From the NCBI RefSeq assembly GCF_900106925.1, contig NZ_FNNZ01000011.1:1-64000 (forward strand): a stretch of 64,000 nucleotides of DNA, in the 5' to 3' direction. Origin of the DNA: Thiocapsa roseopersicina. GTDB lineage: Bacteria > Pseudomonadota > Gammaproteobacteria > Chromatiales > Chromatiaceae. The position numbers and the translations under genes were made by a program. Below the pieces are notes generated by a model. The model was not told the DNA's origin and searched no databases. It was given only the letters and a program-made list of their open reading frames with translations. The number at the start of each line of letters is the position of its first letter. Position 1 is the first letter of the stretch. This document shows, in pieces, positions 62,062 through 64,000 of this stretch.

Positions 62062-62201
62062 ATAGGCGGTTGCGGACCCATATTGACTCTGCGGGCATTG
62101 CTCCGCTCGGTGTTGGATGAAGGTCTTTGCGGTTTGGGCCAGAAACCCCGTCCAACCAACGTTGTCTCTCTGCGAAGAGATTGATTACGAGAACCGCCTA
62201 T
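62062..62201 (+). promoter_or_regulatory. Nested structured leader over the prc start codon
   Basis: ATAGGCGGTT (62062-62071) is perfectly complementary to AACCGCCTAT (62192-62201), which contains the first two bases of the prc ATG. Nested inside are GTTGGA (62112-62117)/TCCAAC (62151-62156), GGTTT (62131-62135)/AAACC (62143-62147) and TCTCT/AGAGA (62165-62180). No good ribosome binding site precedes the ATG, so folding could control initiation. Confidence 0.5.
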
Positions 62202-64000
62202 GAGATCGCGCCTGTCCCGCATTATCTTCGCCGTCGCTGCCTTCCTGGTTGCGACGATTGTCTTTGCAGCCCCTCGCCAGGTTCCCCTTTCGGAGCTATT
62301 TCCGAGCCCTGCCCAGACCAAATCGGCGGTTGTGATCAACAAGGTCCTGGAGCGCTTTCACTACAGAAAGGTCGAGCTCGACCACGACTTTGCGCAAGGC
62401 GTCCTCGACGGTTACCTGAAGGCACTGGATCCGAGCCGATCCTTTTTTCTAGCCCGCGATGTCGAGCGCTTCAAGGGCGGCGCGAAACGCTTGGACGAAG
62501 GGCTGCGTCGCGGCGAGCTCGACCTCGCCTTCGACGTCTTTCGGGTGTACCGAATGCGGGTCGACGAGCGGGTCATCTATGCGGAGAGTCTTCTGAGGGG
62601 GCCTTTCGATTTCGATCGCGACGAGACCTACAGGCTCGACTCGCCGGACGTGGCGTGGGCCAAGGACAGCGCCGAGCTGGACGACATCTGGCGCAAGCGC
62701 GTGAAGAACGATTTCCTGACCTTGCGCTTGGCCGACAAGACGGACGAAGAGATTCGCGAACGGCTCAGCGAGCGCTACCAAGGGTTAGTGCGTCGCACCC
62801 ACCAGTTCGACGGCAACGACGTCTTCCAGACGTTCATGAACGCCTATACCCAGACGCTCGAGCCGCATACGAGCTATATGTCGCCCAGCACCTCCGAGAA
62901 CTTCGACATCAGCATGAAGCTGTCGCTGGAGGGGATCGGGGCCGTCCTGCGCGCGGACAACGAATACACGGTCATTCAGAGCACCGTCCCGGGTGGTCCG
63001 GCCCGCGAATCCGGTCAGGTCCAGACCGGCGATCGGATCGTCGGGGTTGCTCAGGGGCTCGACGGCGCGATCGAGGATGTCGTGGGTTGGCGGCTCCAAG
63101 ACGTCGTCGACAAGATTCGCGGACCCAAGGGCTCGGTCGTAAGGTTGCAGCTGCTGCCCAAATCCGCCGCCACCAACGGCGGTGTGCGCGAGGTCGCGAT
63201 CGTACGCAACGAGATCAAGCTCGAGGATCAGGCCGCGAAAGGGTTGGTCCTGGACACGTTGGAGAACGCGCCGGGACTGCGGATCGGCGTGATCGAGATC
63301 CCGGCCTTTTATCGGGACTTCCAAGCCGAAGGCTCGGGCGATCAGAACTTCCGCAGCACGACCCGGGACGTACGCCAGCTGATCGACGACCTGCTCTTGA
63401 AGGGCGTCGACGGCATCGTGATCGATCTGCGCGGCAACGGCGGTGGCTCCTTGGCCGAGGCGACCTCGCTCACCGGTCTCTTCATCGATACCGGTCCGGT
63501 CGTACAGGTGAAGGACGCCTTCGGCAAGATCGAGGTCGAGACGGATCCCGAGCCCGGCCTTGCCTACCGTGGTCCCTTGGCCGTGCTGGTGGATCGCGAC
63601 AGTGCCTCCGCCTCCGAGATCTTTGCCGGCGCTATCCAGGACTACGGGCGCGGACTGGTGATCGGCGAGCCGACCTTCGGGAAGGGGACCGTGCAGACCC
63701 TGATCGATCTCAACCGCTACGTCCCCGGGGAGCAGAACAATCTCGGACGCCTGCGTCTGACGATGGCCGAGTTCTTCCGCATCAGCGGCGGGAGCACGCA
63801 GCTGCGCGGTGTCGAGCCGGATATTCGTTTTCCGACCGCCGATCTCGTGTCCGAGCACGGTGAGCGATCCCTCGACAATGCCTTGCCTTGGACTCGGATT
63901 CGACCGGCCGAATATAGGAAGGCCGGCTCCGTCAGCGTCGAGCTCCTGGCGCTGCAGTCCGCGGAGCGCGTATCCAGAGATTCCGGCTTCACGATGCTGG
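62200..64000 (+). CDS. prc: Tail-specific periplasmic protease Prc (cut by window end)
   Basis: C-terminal processing protease (S41 family) that trims or degrades periplasmic proteins. The first 600 codons are present; the E. coli protein has 682 residues, so the C-terminus is missing. A signal peptide (MRSRLSRIIFAVAAFLVATIVFA) and the N-terminal Prc domain are followed by a PDZ domain (about 230-320; LEGIGAVLRADNEYTVIQSTVPGGPA). The catalytic core has the Ser region SASASE (468-473) and the Lys K495 in FGKGTVQ. The start ATG 62200 lies in a structured leader. Confidence 0.95.
   Translation, partial: MRSRLSRIIFAVAAFLVATIVFAAPRQVPLSELFPSPAQTKSAVVINKVLERFHYRKVELDHDFAQGVLDGYLKALDPSRSFFLARDVERFKGGAKRLDEGLRRGELDLAFDVFRVYRMRVDERVIYAESLLRGPFDFDRDETYRLDSPDVAWAKDSAELDDIWRKRVKNDFLTLRLADKTDEEIRERLSERYQGLVRRTHQFDGNDVFQTFMNAYTQTLEPHTSYMSPSTSENFDISMKLSLEGIGAVLRADNEYTVIQSTVPGGPARESGQVQTGDRIVGVAQGLDGAIEDVVGWRLQDVVDKIRGPKGSVVRLQLLPKSAATNGGVREVAIVRNEIKLEDQAAKGLVLDTLENAPGLRIGVIEIPAFYRDFQAEGSGDQNFRSTTRDVRQLIDDLLLKGVDGIVIDLRGNGGGSLAEATSLTGLFIDTGPVVQVKDAFGKIEVETDPEPGLAYRGPLAVLVDRDSASASEIFAGAIQDYGRGLVIGEPTFGKGTVQTLIDLNRYVPGEQNNLGRLRLTMAEFFRISGGSTQLRGVEPDIRFPTADLVSEHGERSLDNALPWTRIRPAEYRKAGSVSVELLALQSAERVSRDSGFTML

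Noticed and set aside
62127-63863. 578-codon plus-strand frame overlapping prc
   Set aside because: It is a different-frame shadow of prc; the prc frame has the signal peptide, PDZ domain and catalytic motifs.

Overview
The window reads as a chromosomal segment of a high-GC gammaproteobacterium. Gene content and local order (accA-tilS, carAB-greA, fmdB-aspS-nudB, bamD opposite rluD-pgeF, pilSR, dksA-gluQ) fit the Chromatiales. The repeat style suggests a purple sulfur bacterium of the Chromatiaceae, but no photosynthesis or sulfur-oxidation gene is present, so the family is an inference. Nearly all DNA is ordinary housekeeping chromosome; I see no prophage, IS element, CRISPR array or rRNA.

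Layout. 1-4400: tRNA-Ser(CGA), tadA, guaA and guaB, all on the minus strand. 4400-10350: xseA, then a minus-strand YbbA/YbbP-type ABC exporter with an AttH/CrtC-like lipocalin protein. 10500-16060: a GMP-synthase-like amidotransferase, a duplicated DUF3096 membrane protein, accA-tilS, and the thioredoxin pair cnoX/trxC. 16120-21240: carAB and greA. 21680-28700: an SDR enzyme, fmdB-aspS-nudB, then an accessory patch with a broken acyltransferase gene, a 42-bp echo of nudB, a secreted peptidase-like hydrolase and a CBS protein. 28950-37500: an ABC exporter, then a minus-strand operon (degenerate metallophosphoesterase, Na/Pi cotransporter, AT-rich 2OG oxygenase) and a HAMP receptor without an output domain. 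37500-45230: SDR, lapB-pyrF-galU, yaeQ, gluQ, dksA, a cytochrome b561 and a 59-residue PA3496-like protein. 45280-53610: an MscK-type channel, argA, pilR and pilS. 53770-64000: sucCD, nadE, glnB, bamD, rluD-pgeF-gcvR-like-def, and prc, which is cut by the window end.

Most striking non-coding signal. A family of seven elements of 85-92 bp is bounded by perfectly complementary ends of 11-14 bases (typical left end TAAACCGCGTC). Between copies the ends differ by compensatory changes on both arms. Every copy lies 3' of a gene and in the same orientation as that gene, and in four cases the gene's own stop codon lies inside the left arm. This looks like a structured, selected 3'-end element rather than a random insertion. 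A second family carries (GTTGTC)n facing (GACAAC)n inside a hairpin. Smaller palindromic repeats and a nested structured leader over the prc start codon complete the non-coding picture.
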